A stretch of 64,000 nucleotides of DNA from Helicostylum pulchrum (GCA_025677825.1 JAIXMO010000056.1:106452-170451); one strand, 5' to 3'; numbered from the stretch's first letter, positions 11,513-23,197 are shown. Notes: generated from the letters alone by a model not told the origin. Translations and numbers: made by a program.

Positions 11513-12604
11513 GTTTAAAAAGTTATATAATAAAATATTGGGAGGGCTAAAAAAAACTATCTGTGTATCGTATGAGAAGTTCTTTATCTAATGATGGGCT
11601 TTAATGAAAATCCCAGAAAGTTTTTAGATCAGTTACTTGTTCTTTAGGAAAAATCTGATAAATACATTTATAATTTTCGCTCATGATGAATGCTATAACA
11701 ATAGCAATGCATTCTACGAGGTTTTTTAAATATATTGGGTAGAACGCTAAATAATGTCATGACATTTTTGTCCTACCATTAAAAAGTACCCGCAAAAAAC
11801 ACTCCGCTGAATTGGGTAAGTTACTTTATTAAACTAAAAAAAAAAAAGATGTCGCCGCCTAGCATTGTAAACGAGGACAATTTTACGTATGATTTACGAC
11901 CATAATCAAAGCTAAACATGTTGAAATTAAAGTAAACTGTTGTATTTTATGTCTTGAATAATATTCCAGCAAATAATGGGTATTATTAGAAAGCATGCTT
12001 CCTAAATTATATTTATATTTTTCCAAGAAACTTGATAACTTTTTCGAAAACATATCCTTCTCGATGAAATGATAATATTTATTTTGAAGTATTTTTAGAC
12101 TGGCAGAAAAAATCGATTCACTATTATAGATCTTAGTAAGTTTCTTATGTAAAACTATAGAAATGCAATATTACCTTTCAGCTGTTATTTTTGATTTTTT
12201 TTAAGCGTCTAGCTTGTGTGTAATTCTATAAGTAAAAGTTTATATATTCCAGGCTTGTCATTCAGGTAGGGTCTACTTATTTCGTTTACTCGGTGCTGTA
12301 AACGTAAAATAAATGACGCTTCCTTTTTCTCTAAGCCAGCAAACCCGCGCTATTTAAAAAACCTCATAGAATGCATTGCTATTATTATAGCACTCGTCGC
12401 GAGCGAACATTATAATTATATTTATCAGGTTTTTCTTAAAGAACTAGTAACTGATCTAAAAATTTTCTGGGATACCCATTAAAGCCCATCATTAGATAAA
12501 GAACTTCTCATACAATACACAAATAGTATTATTTTTTTTCTATTCTTCCCTCCCTCCCTCCCTCCCTCCCAATATTTTATTACATAATTCTTTTTAAAAA
12601 AGAC
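11513..12604. repeat. Inverted repeat: arms of about 220-250 bp around a 0.62-kb spacer
   Basis: The left arm (about 11513-11730) and right arm (about 12353-12604) are reverse complements at roughly 85% identity by eye. Landmarks present in both are TAATAAAATATTGGGAGGG, GAGAAGTTCTTTATCTAATG, TTTTTAGATCAGTTACT and ATAGCAATGCATTCTA. The right arm has a (CCCT)n expansion at about 12547-12570 where the left has a single GGGAGGG. The spacer (11731-12352) is unique AT-rich DNA without a gene. The arms are the 3' flanks of two paralogous genes that point at each other, so this is part of an inverted gene duplication and not a transposon terminal repeat. Coding similarity continues outward to about 11105 and 13077. 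Confidence 0.85.
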
Positions 12605-13077
12605 AACAGAAGAAAAGATTAAGTAGACTAATCTCCATCAATATCTTCATCTTCAGACTTTCCCTTCACCTTAAAAACAAATTTTTTTCTACTTGCAATG
12701 GTAATATTTAAGAAAGAAACTATCGCTTGTTGGACGTATACGGGGTGTTTCAGAAGAATAAATTGTCTAAAATTGTTAGTCTACTGCGGTCAAACTCCTC
12801 GCCAATTAACAACTGACATGTTTCTTCGTAATTTAAACCGTCCATGCTGTAGTTGGCGGTTTCTACAAGATCCATAAAATAAACAGTATGTTGGTAGGAG
12901 AAATCATTAACTATACTGTCGAAAAAAAAAGAATTACATTGATTAGATAACAGTGGCTTACATGTTAAACATTAGCAATATAATACATACCTAACACACT
13001 TTTTGTCTTCGTTTTTTAAATTTATAATGAACTTCTTTGCAATTGCAATGTAATTCTTTTTTGAAATGCCGAAATCA
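12605..13077 (-). pseudogene. Unknown protein, right copy of the inverted gene pair (truncated, frameshifted)
   Basis: On the minus strand, exon 1 (about 13077-12992) reads I-S-K-K-N-Y-I-A-I-A-K-K-F-I and ends at GTATGT. A 75-nt intron follows with an intact CGACAG acceptor (12917-12916). Exon 2 (from 12915) reads H-T-V-Y-F-M-D-L-V-E-T-A-N-Y, clearly paralogous to the left copy. It runs into TGA after L-T-I-L-D-N-L-F-F, whereas another frame resumes L-L-K-H-P-V-Y-V-Q-Q and ends F-V-F-K-V-K-G-K-S-E-D-E-D, with its stop at 12628. A small indel has therefore broken the frame. The 5' part, including the basic leader seen in the left copy, is missing: at about 13070 the sequence changes to a Tc1 transposase fragment. 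Confidence 0.6.
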
Positions 13078-13394
13078 TTATTTTCCAAGAAGATGGAGCT
13101 GGCTGTCATACCGGGGGGTATACGACGTGGTGGAAAAACACGCATTCAATCAGGCATTTTGATTACTGGCCCGCTCAAAGCCCTGATTTGAATCCCATAG
13201 AGCATATCTGGAACTCTCTCGATAGCCTTATTGATAGTAAAAGGGCAGAGATAAGAAATGTCGAGAACTTAAAAATGGTTTTGCAAGAAGCTTGGAAAAA
13301 TATAACCATAGATCTCGCAGGTAGGCTTGTTGGTAGCATGAAAGATCGGTGCCAAGCTGTAATAGACGCTAAAGGTGACCCCACCAGGTATTAA
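13066..13394 (+). mobile_element. Tc1/mariner transposase, 3' fragment
   Basis: The last about 110 codons of a Tc1-type DDE transposase lie on the plus strand. The frame reads I-F-Q-E-D-G-A-G-C-H-T (second catalytic Asp), then D-Y-W-P-A-Q-S-P-D-L-N-P-I-E-H-I-W (third catalytic residue, the Glu of N-P-I-E), and ends at a TAA at 13394. The spacing agrees with the DD34E class. The usual Pro of D-G-A-P-C-H is Gly here. The N-terminal DNA-binding domain and first catalytic Asp are absent, so it is inactive. The fragment begins at the point where the inverted gene copy breaks off, so insertion or recombination of this element probably truncated that gene. Confidence 0.88.
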
Positions 13395-15413
13395 GTTTTT
13401 TGTTTTCTGTTTTTATTTTTTAATAAAATATGTCTTAAATTATGATTACATATACTCTGGGGTTGTTTGCATTTGATTTGGACACGTCGCAATTCATCAC
13501 TGTCATCGCCAGTGATAAATGTGCACTACAAATAAGATACATGATGTTTTTCGGGAGTTTAAAAATTGGACTAAAATTAATTTTGTGTGGGTTTATAAGT
13601 TTTGGCGCTTACTTGATTGTTTTGGTTGGCCTTGTTTTCTTTTGTCTTTACCTGCGCGTGTTTTCATTTTGTAATGTGGATAAGAGAGAGAAAAAATCAA
13701 GTTAAGCGTTATGGCTTGACAATAATGTAGGACGGTTATGTATGTCGTTACATATGAGTGGCTTCTTCGCATATTTGGCAATACGAATCTTGACACATAC
13801 GTAAAGCCATACATAAATGAAAGTTCAAGACATACGTTATCATTTTACATCATGCCAAGACATATATAACGGCTCTACAGGTGATACCGTCATGTGAAAT
13901 GTATTTGCTCTGTAGGACGATCATAGTTATCATGTTACGAAATTGAGTTTATTTTGAAAAAGAGTACGAGCTGAATGCAGTTTTAGTTACTGAAGGAGGA
14001 TAACATGTAAAATCGATAAATTACAAAAAAAAAAGTAGATAAAAAGCAAATAAAAAATAGATGAAAAGTAAATAATTACATGGTATTTACCACCGCTTGA
14101 ATAATATTCTGTGAAATTGATAATTAGTATTACGTTAGAGTGTATCTTTTGTAGGGCTTACCCTATATTTTTTTAAAGCGGAATACATAGAAGGAAGGTA
14201 ATAGAATTCTTTGTTGCTTTCTGGGAAATAGAAAGATGACAATTCCAACATTATATACAAGCTGTTGTCTTCTTTGTCATCTTTCTTATTGTCTATATGT
14301 CTAAATCTATAAAATATGTATATGGTAACCAATCGACCTAGAAGAAAGCAACGCCGTTAAAATTATATGTAGGTCCATATCTGTGCAATAAAAACTAACC
14401 GTCAGCTTGTATCCCAAATAACGGGATATTATCCCGCTTACTGTAGAAGATGGCTTCCTGAAGATATGATGCAAGCTTTATTAGGTCACCTTCTATTCTT
14501 TGCTCTTGCACTATTTGGGGCTTTTGGTTTCTATTATAATAAATGAGTGTAATTATCTTTGAGGACTACTTCTCTGTCAGCCTTTTTTTTTGCTTTATTT
14601 TTGGTACTGCAGGGTCAAAAAGATAAAACGTATTACTAAAAAAAAAAATTAGATATTTATTTCATGCTGGTATATTGTGCGATACCTACTCTTCTAATCT
14701 GAACGTCTTGCGGTTGTTTCAGACATGTTAAAAAAACAGAGCCATTTAGCGCAGAAAAGAGCAAAAAAAAATTTTCTTACGTTACATTATATACAACTTT
14801 CCACCATAGAGTTAAAACTTATAATTATTGGTTTAGGTACAAGATTAGTATACACAAAAATGCCACTATGCTTACTATATTGCTTTTAAAATTGAAGCTG
14901 GCACTGGAGGTGAGGATGGTTTTTGGACACTTGTATGTTCTTCAAAAAACGAAGTATTTTTTTATTTTTATTTTTTTAAATGCAAGAAACACAGGTTGAT
15001 TTACTCATTTAATGTATTAAGGTAAGAAAAATACAATAGCTTCTAGTATTTTGAATGGAAAAATTGGCGTTCTTTGAGTAACAAATAAAACAAGGCTGGG
15101 TAAAGCAATTACATCAGCAACGCATAAAGTAGTACAAAATACTGCTTGCGATAGACATAATTTAACTATTTTGTATCCTATTAAGTTTCATTTAAGATAT
15201 TAGTTAGACGTAAAGATAGTTATCTACTAGGATTTTCTGTTTGGGAATAATATTATAGCTTTTTAAGTCCAAGAATCCTCATTTTATGGATACTACAGAG
15301 TTGGCTTCCCATGGGAACTAAAAAAAAGTTGGCGTTCCATGTCAACTGATGTTACACCCAAAGTACCACAAAGTACTTAAACTGCTTATAACTAAAAAAC
15401 GATGGCTAGATAA
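13395..15413. other. Intergenic, no gene supported
   Basis: About 2 kb of AT-rich DNA. An 87-codon frame at 13442-13705 encodes a peptide with a hydrophobic middle, but it has no recognisable motif, an opposite-strand frame overlaps it, and it directly follows the dead transposase. I treat it as chance or transposon 3' flank. Nothing else is supported. Confidence 0.45.
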
Positions 15414-15902
15414 AAAAAATGCGACAATATCGTATCGTTCGTTGAAGATACTCCAACGATAGCTATATGTTTTACACGTTCCGGCAAAAAATGGGTGAAC
15501 TTCTTACGTGAAACAAGTTGGAGCGACATTTTTGGTTTAACAAATCTTATGTCAGATGAATAAGTATTTATTAGCGGTAATATCTTCGTTCGTTTACACA
15601 ACTAATCATGTATATCACGTAGAGTCGGTAAATTGAAAAATGATCTATCATCGAGTGCGGCTGTAGATATTTTGAAGACATAAACTTCTGGTGATCAAGT
15701 TGAGGAAATATTAGAACCAACAAAGATTCATCCAATCACAATGTCTACCGAAGATTGTGATCTTATCAAATGTCTCAATAATGCGACTTTATCGGTACAA
15801 GCATTATGAAAACCACTGTATCGTCACGGATTTAATGAAAACTTTGATCTAATTGACAGCTATGATATCGGCTCCCTAGAAGTAATAACAAGGTATTTGT
15901 AA
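15414..15902 (+). pseudogene. Unknown pseudogene, one frame with four internal stops
   Basis: A single plus-strand frame keeps coding character over about 160 codons but is interrupted by TAA (15561), two further TAA codons and one TGA. Protein-like stretches are V-E-D-T-P-T-I-A-I-C-F-T-R-S-G, then W-V-N-F-L-R-E-T-S-W-S-D-I-F-G-L, then T-M-S-T-E-D-C-D-L-I-K-C-L-N-N-A, then F-N-E-N-F-D-L-I-D-S-Y-D-I-G-S-L. All stops are substitution-type within one frame, as expected for a dead gene that has aged without large indels. I do not recognise the family. It may be a remnant of a repetitive or mobile-element gene. Confidence 0.5.
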
Positions 15903-16429
15903 GTGGTACAAAAATAACCTTTGGTTGACAGCTATATACTCTGATGCTCGCGTAAACTGAACTTTATTGACTTTGTGTTCTATAATAATAACCTTCCCAA
16001 AATCTACACCTTTATATTTATTCCCGAGTTATATCACCGTACAGTCATTGCCCTAATGTCATCTTGAAATAAGCATAACATTTACCTATAGTTAAACTTT
16101 ATATGTAGAGTCATTTTGAATCTACTTTTAGAAAGCATTCTGATCAACTTTCCGGGTAATTTACTTTTAAACAGATCGGTAAGTAAGCTTCGAACATATA
16201 GTCAAATAAATCTCCTTTTTATAGGCACTTAGAAACATTACAATATACATTATAATATAGCTATATATACCTATCTATTGACAGTGAGCATTAGTTTATA
16301 ATAAAAAAAGGGAAAAAAATACTCTAACTGTTATATTTGTTTAAGAGGGTACGGTGCATATGGAATATTTTATCCCGTCAAAATATATCAAATTGAGGAG
16401 AAGCTTCATTTTTAAGACAGTACTTAGCA
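15903..16429. other. Intergenic, no gene seen
   Basis: AT-rich, no supportable frame. It is downstream of both the plus-strand pseudogene and the minus-strand hydrolase, so it includes the hydrolase 3' untranslated region. Confidence 0.5.
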
Positions 16430-17683
16430 TTAAAGCTTGGCTGTTTGTCTTTTATTATTATTAGCAATGGTAAAATGATCAATTAATAGATTATTGTATC
16501 GATCAGGTTGTTCTTCGGGAATAGCATGTCCACTTCCTTCAAACAACTCGAACCTTGCGTCTTCTGCAAACACTTTCTTCATGTGGTACGAATATTCGGG
16601 TCGTACTAAATTGTCATAAGTGCCCGTAACAATCATAATGGGTAAACCACTGGCCCTTATATTCAACAATCTATCGTCTGATACATTATGACGAAGGCAG
16701 GCCAATGCTTGGCCAATATTACCGTGTAAAGGCTGACGACGAGAGCGGGAAAAATGACCAATAAGTCCATGAGTGGCAAGTTCTCTGTTTGTAGCATGCT
16801 CTGAAATTGAAACTGGTTTTTGCGAAAGCCAGTCAGGGGGGAATATTAAATCAATGGCAGCGTTCAATTGGTCTTTAGGGTCACGGTAAAAGAGAGCAAT
16901 CTTTGAAAGAGTAGATATGGCAGCCCACTATGATAAGTTTAGTCAGAATTTTTGCCTCTGTGTGAATTGAATATGTATATACTTACAGTAGGTATATTTC
17001 TTTTTGAGGTAGTGCTTGTTAAAGTTAAAGACTGGAATCTTAAGGGTTCTGCATCGGCCATTTCGAGCGAGATCATACCGCCCATAGAGATACCTACAAG
17101 ATGTACACCGCTATTCCATTTAAAATGGTCTAGTAATTCGAGGGCATCAACCGCCATTTGAGATGTACTGTAGATACACAAAGATTAGAAAAAAAAAGTA
17201 TTTTCTATTTTCCTTAATTGGGTAAAATGAAATGACAACTTACGAATAAATCCCGATAGGAGAATCTATCATATGGTATTATTAATTAGTATGCAAAAGA
17301 TATATTATAATTTATTTATACCTGAAAATCCCATTCCTCTATTATCAAATACAATTACAGTGTATTTGCCGGTTTCTGCCAAGTACTTTGTCTATTTGAA
17401 AGAAAGAAAAAATATGTCAACTCCGAATAAAATTCAAAGTGTAGAATATAATCGGTACCTGTAAATCCCAGGCACTACACGCCGAACTTAAGCCTAATAT
17501 GATGAATGTTAATGACAAGCTATCTTGATAATTCAGTTAAACTCTTTATACTTTACCCATTACAAGTAATACTTTTTCAGGGCCATTACCATGCATTTCA
17601 TAGTAAATTTTAATTGGTGAAGACTGGCGTTGAAGTCCTACTTCGACATGACCCTTTTCACGGAGAGTAGATAAATGTTTCAT
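16430..17683 (-). CDS. Alpha/beta hydrolase fold protein
   Basis: Six exons on the minus strand: 17683-17557, 17493-17459, 17391-17322, 17265-17244 (a 22-nt micro-exon), 17167-16987 and 16927-16430, giving 310 residues. Exon joins restore V-L-L-V-M-G-L-S-S-A, D-N-R-G-M-G-F-S-D and S-P-I-G-I-Y-S-T-S-Q-M-A, the usual core of the fold (oxyanion region, D-x-R-G-x-G-x-S). The nucleophile elbow is G-I-S-M-G-G. The acid is in G-T-Y-D-N-L-V and the catalytic histidine in G-S-G-H-A-I-P-E-E, so the triad is complete. The length and arrangement resemble epoxide hydrolase/haloperoxidase-type AB hydrolases, but the substrate cannot be assigned. No signal peptide is seen. The first exon starts at the only ATG that keeps the frame, 17683. 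Confidence 0.88.
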
Positions 17684-18246
17684 TGTTAAAAAAAATTTTT
17701 TGGAGAGAAATGAAGAAAAAAGCGAATAAAAAAAAGCAAAACGTTTTTATCTTGGGGAGAAACACAGTTACACGACAGTCTTGCAAATAAAGTATCACAT
17801 GTACCCAGCAGCTTAAGACACCGATTACGTGTCTCAAATTGACACTTGGAGCCAAGTCGTACGGCTCACTTTTAACCTGATATTTTTTTTTATAAATAAA
17901 ATAACTATTATTGTGTTAATTTGTCTTTGTGTTTCCTGAAATACATATAACACATGTAAAATTGATAGTTACAACTCTAAGCATATGATATGACTAATAT
18001 CAACGATATATATGTATATATACACAGCATGGATTGAACAAGAAATCCTTGACTAAAAAAAAGAAGCCTTCATTTTTTTGGAACTATTTATCGGCAGAAA
18101 TAACAGCCATATTATAGTTTTATGCAGTTTATTTTAGTATAGTGCTGATGCCAACAAGTGTTGCACCCCACCGTAATTATGCTTTGGTTATATATTAATA
18201 GTGCACGGAAAAGAAAGTAATAATATTGTATCATTAGATAAGTATG

Positions 18247-18703
18247 CTAGCAGCATCCGCAATCATTAGGATCATTATATACTCCTCCACCGCAGCAACC
18301 ACCGTCGTCTGGACAGCACCCTTGAGTACAGCATAAAGTACATGCACCGATACATCTATTAGGATAGAGTGGTTAATTTTCATTACTAGATATTCCAGTA
18401 ATAACTAACTTACAGTAACGCAAAGCAGCATTCAAGACAGCCGCTACCTCCTTGCCCTTGGTTCGGAGGCATAAAACCAGACGGCTGTTGCATTGGGTGA
18501 GGTGAAGGGTAATAGGACTGCACTATTTTTTTTTAAAAAAAAAAAGTTGCATTATTAACAATCTGATTTTCATTTTTAAAAATTATGCATCAATATACTT
18601 TACTGCTTGGATGTTGAGGATAGTTATAGCCATAAGGTTGGGGTGAATTCATCATGACTGCAGGAGAAGGTTGCGCCGTATATACTTGTTGAAAATGCGA
18701 CAT
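18247..18703 (-). CDS. Cysteine-rich transmembrane (CYSTM-type) small protein
   Basis: Three short exons on the minus strand, 18703-18604, 18522-18414 and 18355-18247, code for 105 residues. The first half is rich in Pro, Gln, Tyr and Ser (Y-N-Y-P-Q-H-P-S, then Y-Y-P-S-P-H-P-M-Q-Q-P). Then comes G-G-S-G-C-L-E-C-C-F-A-L-L-C-I-G-A-C-T-L-C-C, the hallmark arrangement of CYSTM modules: a short hydrophobic helix loaded with cysteines. The tail is again Cys- and Gly-rich and ends in C-G-C-C. CYSTM proteins of fungi and plants are small tail-anchored membrane proteins linked to stress and metal tolerance; a role here is inference. No exon is longer than 109 nt, so the gene is easily missed by ORF scanning. 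Confidence 0.82.
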
Positions 18704-19060
18704 TTTATATATGTGTGTTATTAATAAGCGTCTCTACTTCTTAAAGATTACTATTTATGTCTATTTTTTTATTTTTATAAATAAAAAAAGTCTTTTTTCG
18801 CAATGTATAATTTATCGAAGAGAAAAAAGAAGAGGGAGAAAAAGGACAACGTGGGTAAAGACGGATATATAAACAATAGAGACTTTAAATGTAAAAACTT
18901 GCTTAATACTTATACTACAACTTTTTTCCGGGCTTGTAAAAAAATTGGTCGGCTTTTATATCTTATGACTTTTGGTTGGAAGCTCAGTATTTGTTTTGTT
19001 GTAAAAAAAAAGAGTCATGAAATCATGAAAGATCATGTGGGGATCAAAACGCTCGCCAAT
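18704..19060. other. Intergenic, no gene supported
   Basis: Upstream of the CYSTM-type gene, so its promoter should be here. A plus-strand open frame starting at 18803 is Lys- and Ser-rich with no motif; I do not regard it as a gene. Confidence 0.4.
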
Positions 19061-19317
19061 ACAAGCTCACATAAATCAGGATTGTACCTATTCCAGCACA
19101 ATACTTGTTGCCTCAGCTTCGCGTTCCGATGTGGTACGAGTTCTCTAAACCAACCGACAACGATTTAACAAAATGTCTATTACGAATATCTCTTTCCAGT
19201 AACGCTCTTTCCCGGGCTTATTGCTTTCAAAAACCAGCAACTTATTACGTGCTTCAAATTTTTAACTCAAATAGAAGAATACAACCAAGTATTATCCCAT
19301 TGAGGATATTAGAATAG
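19061..19317 (+). other. Unassigned open frame, possibly a gene remnant
   Basis: A plus-strand frame reads I-P-A-Q-Y-L-L-P-Q-L-R-V-P-M-W-Y-E-F-S-K-P, then T-D-N-D-L-T-K-C-L-L, and ends at TAG (19315-19317). Base composition is less AT-rich than the flanks, which favours former coding sequence. There is no convincing start or domain. It may belong with the remnants to its right. Confidence 0.25.
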
Positions 19318-19739
19318 GCACCATATACAAATCTACATTATTGACGTTAAAATTAAAAATACTATTTTTATTCCAAATGTTTCATTTCTACTCTGAGTAT
19401 ATACGTACTATCCTGAAAACGACGCGGTACAATAAGCTTTTTATGGTAGAGTACATATTTCTGTGATGGTTTTAGCACGGGAGTTAGACACAGCGGACAA
19501 TTATACGGACCCATCACACTGCGCCTCAAAAAACACCAATAACAAAGTTTCTAATATATCAAATTGCGATTCGTAACAGCAAAAAAAAAAGGGGGGGGGG
19601 GTTACATAGTGTATCAGTATTTTAGTAGAGAATAATTATTAACGTATTTTCATAGGTCTTGGACATTACAAATTATAGCACTTGAAGCAATTGTAAGCAA
19701 TTGTAATCTACCATGTGTATAAGTGTAATTCGGGAAAAA

Positions 19740-20110
19740 AAATATCATTTACAATGAAATAACATTGGTTTTATACAAATGAAAAGCTGAGCAATACAAG
19801 AGTAGAGTTCGCATTTAAAACCAGTGATTTGGAAGATAAGGATACATTTATGACCCCTCTTTTCGTACTGGATGTAGACGAATTCAGAAGGTTGCTGAAA
19901 GAAAATTTAGCCTCAGCATAATTACGTATATCCTTAACTTGTCTGCTTATATATTTTTTAGTGATGTTCATATTGGCTTAATCAACTTGTATGGTACCAA
20001 TCTTAAAGTATGCCTCAGTGTGTAAGTCCCATAATAATTTTATTTTCAAGTAGAGTGACTATGTAGGATGTAGTTTTGTCCCATCTCCAATTGAGGAGGT
20101 TACGCAAAAT
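19740..20110 (+). pseudogene. Scattered exon-like remnants, unknown family
   Basis: Three plus-strand blocks look coding. Block one (about 19762-19921) reads E-F-A-F-K-T-S-D-L-E-D-K-D-T-F-M-T-P-L-F and V-L-D-V-D-E-F-R-R-L-L, then stops. Block two follows a TTTTTTAG acceptor (near 19961) and reads D-V-H-I-G-L-I-N-L-Y-G-T-N-L. Block three (near 20055-20120) reads V-G-C-S-F-V-P-S-P-I-E-E-V-T-Q-N-E-E-F and ends at GTAATA. They cannot be joined into one frame, and I do not recognise the family. A 10-base poly(G) tract directly after a poly(A) lies at about 19580-19601. Confidence 0.3.
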
Positions 20111-20750
20111 GAAGAATTCAACCCGGTAATATGTTAATAAATGATGTCGATTATGATAACAGTAACGACGATCTGACTTTTATAGTAGTATGCGCTCTGT
20201 TGTGGGGATGCATAATGCGATCGAGACTAACGGTGACGCCTAGATACTATTTTTGGAAAGGAGGCGAATTAATTCAAGATAAACTATGTTAATTTGTATT
20301 TTTTTTTTGCTGTAATGTATATTTACACACCATGTCATGTAGTTTCAGTATCGTCATGAAGATAGATCCGGTACTCACGGCACCAGTTCGCGTGAGTTCA
20401 GAATACAGGCAAGTTTAATTGGTTAATTTGTGTTGATCTCAAAACCGAATCATGCTTTCCATTTTTTTCACTTCGCACTACAATAACAAAACGTTTTTGT
20501 ACGACAGTGCCACAATGTGTTTGAAAAAAAAAACCAGCGTGTCCTATCAGAAGATATATCTTGCTTTTTATTTCTAATATTCTGTAACGTATATGATTTC
20601 TACCCATCGGCAGCTGTTAGAGCAAAAAAAAAAAAAGGATGATATACATGGTATCGTATAAAATAAGGGGAGGGAAATGTTTATTAAGTTACAAACGATC
20701 ATCTAATAATAAATACACAGAAAAAAACAATAACAAAGAAGGCTGGAAAC
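20111..20750. other. Intergenic, no gene seen
   Basis: No supportable frame. The right end is the 3' flank of the acetoacetyl-CoA synthetase gene. Confidence 0.5.
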
Positions 20751-23197
20751 TTATTGCACTAACTCAGGAATATTATAGTAAAGATCGAGACTTTCAGGGT
20801 TAACTAAAGTACCAGTAGCAGTAACCTTTTGTCCGGAGAGAATCTTCTTTACAGCAACCTCGACCTTCTTTCCGTTGATGGTATACTACAAAATAAAATA
20901 AAATAAGTATTTGGTACGACTCACAAAATTGTTATTGTTTACTTACAGGAATATCGGAAATAGCAAGTACAAATGCAGGTACATGTCTAGGAGTTAATTC
21001 GGCACGAATAGTAGTCTTGATTTTTTTTACCAACTCGTCAGTAACCTTTGCCTTGCTATCCTTCATCTTTAAGAATAAAATGACACGTTCATCATCTTCA
21101 TTCTTAATCTTTTGACCGACACACAAAGTATCTTCAATACCGTTTTCGATATTCAACTTGTCTACAACGTTATAAATTTCGGCACTACCAAATCGAACAC
21201 CGTTAGGGTTGAGTGTACCATCTGATCTACCCAACATTACAACGCCACCAGTGTTGGGATTGATCCAAACAAAGTCACCATGGTACCAAATATTAGGGTA
21301 AACATCAAAGTAAGCACTCTTATACTTGGATCTTGCAGGACCATCGCCGTACATCTCTACAGGCATACAAGGGAAAGGAGTAACACAGACTAAATCAGCG
21401 GGCTCAGCGAATACGGGCTTGTTAGCATCGGCCCAAGATTGGATGTTCATACCAAGACAGATGGATTGGATCTCACCACGGTAAACGGGGAGTGCAGCAT
21501 TATGACCGGCAAAGAGAGAACAGATATCTGTACCTCCAGTAATACTGCCCAACATAATATCCTTCTTGATATGTTGATATACGAAATCGTAACTCTCAGG
21601 CTTTAAAGGAGAACCAGTCGAGTAAAGAGCCTTAAGTGTATCCAACTTGCAAATTTCCACTATTTTTTAAAAAAAACACACACTTCAATAAAAAATAAAA
21701 AATAAAAACCAGTAACAATAAAAACTTACTAGGATGAACATTGGCTTCTTGAACTGATTGAATATACTTTGCAGATGTACCAAAGTGAGTGACCTTTAAT
21801 TCATCAACAAGTTCCCATAAGGAAGTGGGGGCAGGCTTGAATGGACTACCATCCCAAAGAACGATAGTAGCACCAACACTTAATCCACTGACAAGCCAGT
21901 TCCACATCATCCAACCGGTAGTGGTATAATAAAAGAAAACATCATCAGGTCCCATATCACCATGCAGAATATGCTCTTTCTTTAATTGAAGTAAAAGACC
22001 TGCACCTGAATGAACAATACACTTGGGCAAACCAGTAGTACCAGAACTGAACATGATAAATGCAGGATGATTGAAAGGCAGTTGTGCGAATTCGATCTCA
22101 GAGGGTAACTTGGATTCGGGAACAGTTTGTAAAAAGTCGGACCAAGAGACGCTAGAAGGAATATCATACTTTTCTAATTCTAATTCACCGACGAAGGGAA
22201 TAATAACTACCTTCTTGAGACAAGGAAGACCTATAATAAATTATATTAGGCCGTGTACTGCGTTATATATGCACTTGGATAAGATTTATTTACCTTTAAC
22301 GACTGTTTCAAGTTTAGGAATATGGTTTAATGTTTTACCGTTATAGATGACAGAGTTCACAGAGATCAATACCTTGGGTTGGATCTGAGCAAAACGATCA
22401 AGAACACCCTATTAAATTGTCGAAGTGAGTCAATTTTTTCCCACGGGTGTGTCATAATTTTTTTTTTTTTGGGTACTTACTGTGGTTCCAAAATCGGGTG
22501 AAGTAGAACTACCGAGACAAAAGAAAAACTATGATTTAATACACGCTTTTGCAATATTCTTTATATCTTTTTTTTTTTTATACCTCCAGATAGCACCAAT
22601 ACTGGTAGTAGCCAACATGGCGATAACGGCCTCAGCACAATTGGGAATGTATGCAGCGACGCGATCGTCCTTTTCGACACCCAATGATTTCAAAGCTTCG
22701 GCAAACTTTAAAACGTCTTTATAGAGTTGGCCGTAAGTAATGAAGCGTCTACCGTGACCTTCACCCGTGGCAATAATAGCTACCTTTTCAGAATCCTTTT
22801 TAGCCCACAACATATTTTCAGCTAAGTTAAGACGAGCATCTTTAAACCAGATGGGGATATTATCCATTAATTCAGTTGTATCCAAAACATGAGAACCTTT
22901 CTTGGAAGAAATAATGTTTGTAAAGTCCCAAACTTCAGACCAAAAAACATCAGGCTTTTGAACAGACCACTTCCAAAGATCTTGGTAGTTATCTAATATA
23001 TAGAGTTAAATTTATCAAACGTAAGAAGGAAAAAAAAACATGTATTTCATACCCAGTTTCAAATCTTTATATTTGGTTTGCATAAGAACTCTGAATTTCT
23101 CCATTTGAGTATCTTGAGGGTTTGAAGGAGTCCAAAGACATTTGGGGTTAGTAGGTAAAGCGTTATCTGTCAAGCTAGATACGGTTTCAGAGGTCAT
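20751..23197 (-). CDS. AACS: Acetoacetyl-CoA synthetase (acetoacetate-CoA ligase)
   Basis: Seven exons on the minus strand (23197-23053, 22992-22584, 22508-22481, 22408-22294, 22230-21730, 21659-20947, 20885-20751) give 681 residues, close to the 650-680 usual for the family. The enzyme activates acetoacetate with ATP and CoA, through an acyl-AMP, to acetoacetyl-CoA for lipid and sterol synthesis, normally in the cytosol. The N-terminal acetyl-CoA-synthetase-type leader (Y-K-D-L-K-L then [12 protein letters not shown]) is present. The ATP-binding P-loop reads [10 protein letters not shown]. Other family landmarks are [41 protein letters not shown] and W-Y-H-G-D-F-V-W. The C-terminal catalytic lysine lies in I-N-G-K-K-V-E-V in the last exon. 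Exon 3 is only 28 nt, and its flanking joins restore the conserved G-A-I-W-S-S motif. Confidence 0.96.

Noticed and set aside
11513..12604. MITE or terminal inverted repeat transposon
   Set aside because: The arms are the 3' flanks of two paralogous genes, and similarity continues into their coding parts. No target duplication or clean outer terminus is seen.
13442..13705. 87-residue hydrophobic open frame after the Tc1 fragment
   Set aside because: No motif, no intron signals, a similar-length frame on the other strand, and it lies in probable transposon flank.
18803..19168. 121-residue frame downstream of the CYSTM promoter
   Set aside because: Its composition is A-rich low-complexity at the start and the later part is out of frame with the better protein-like stretch at 19061-19317.
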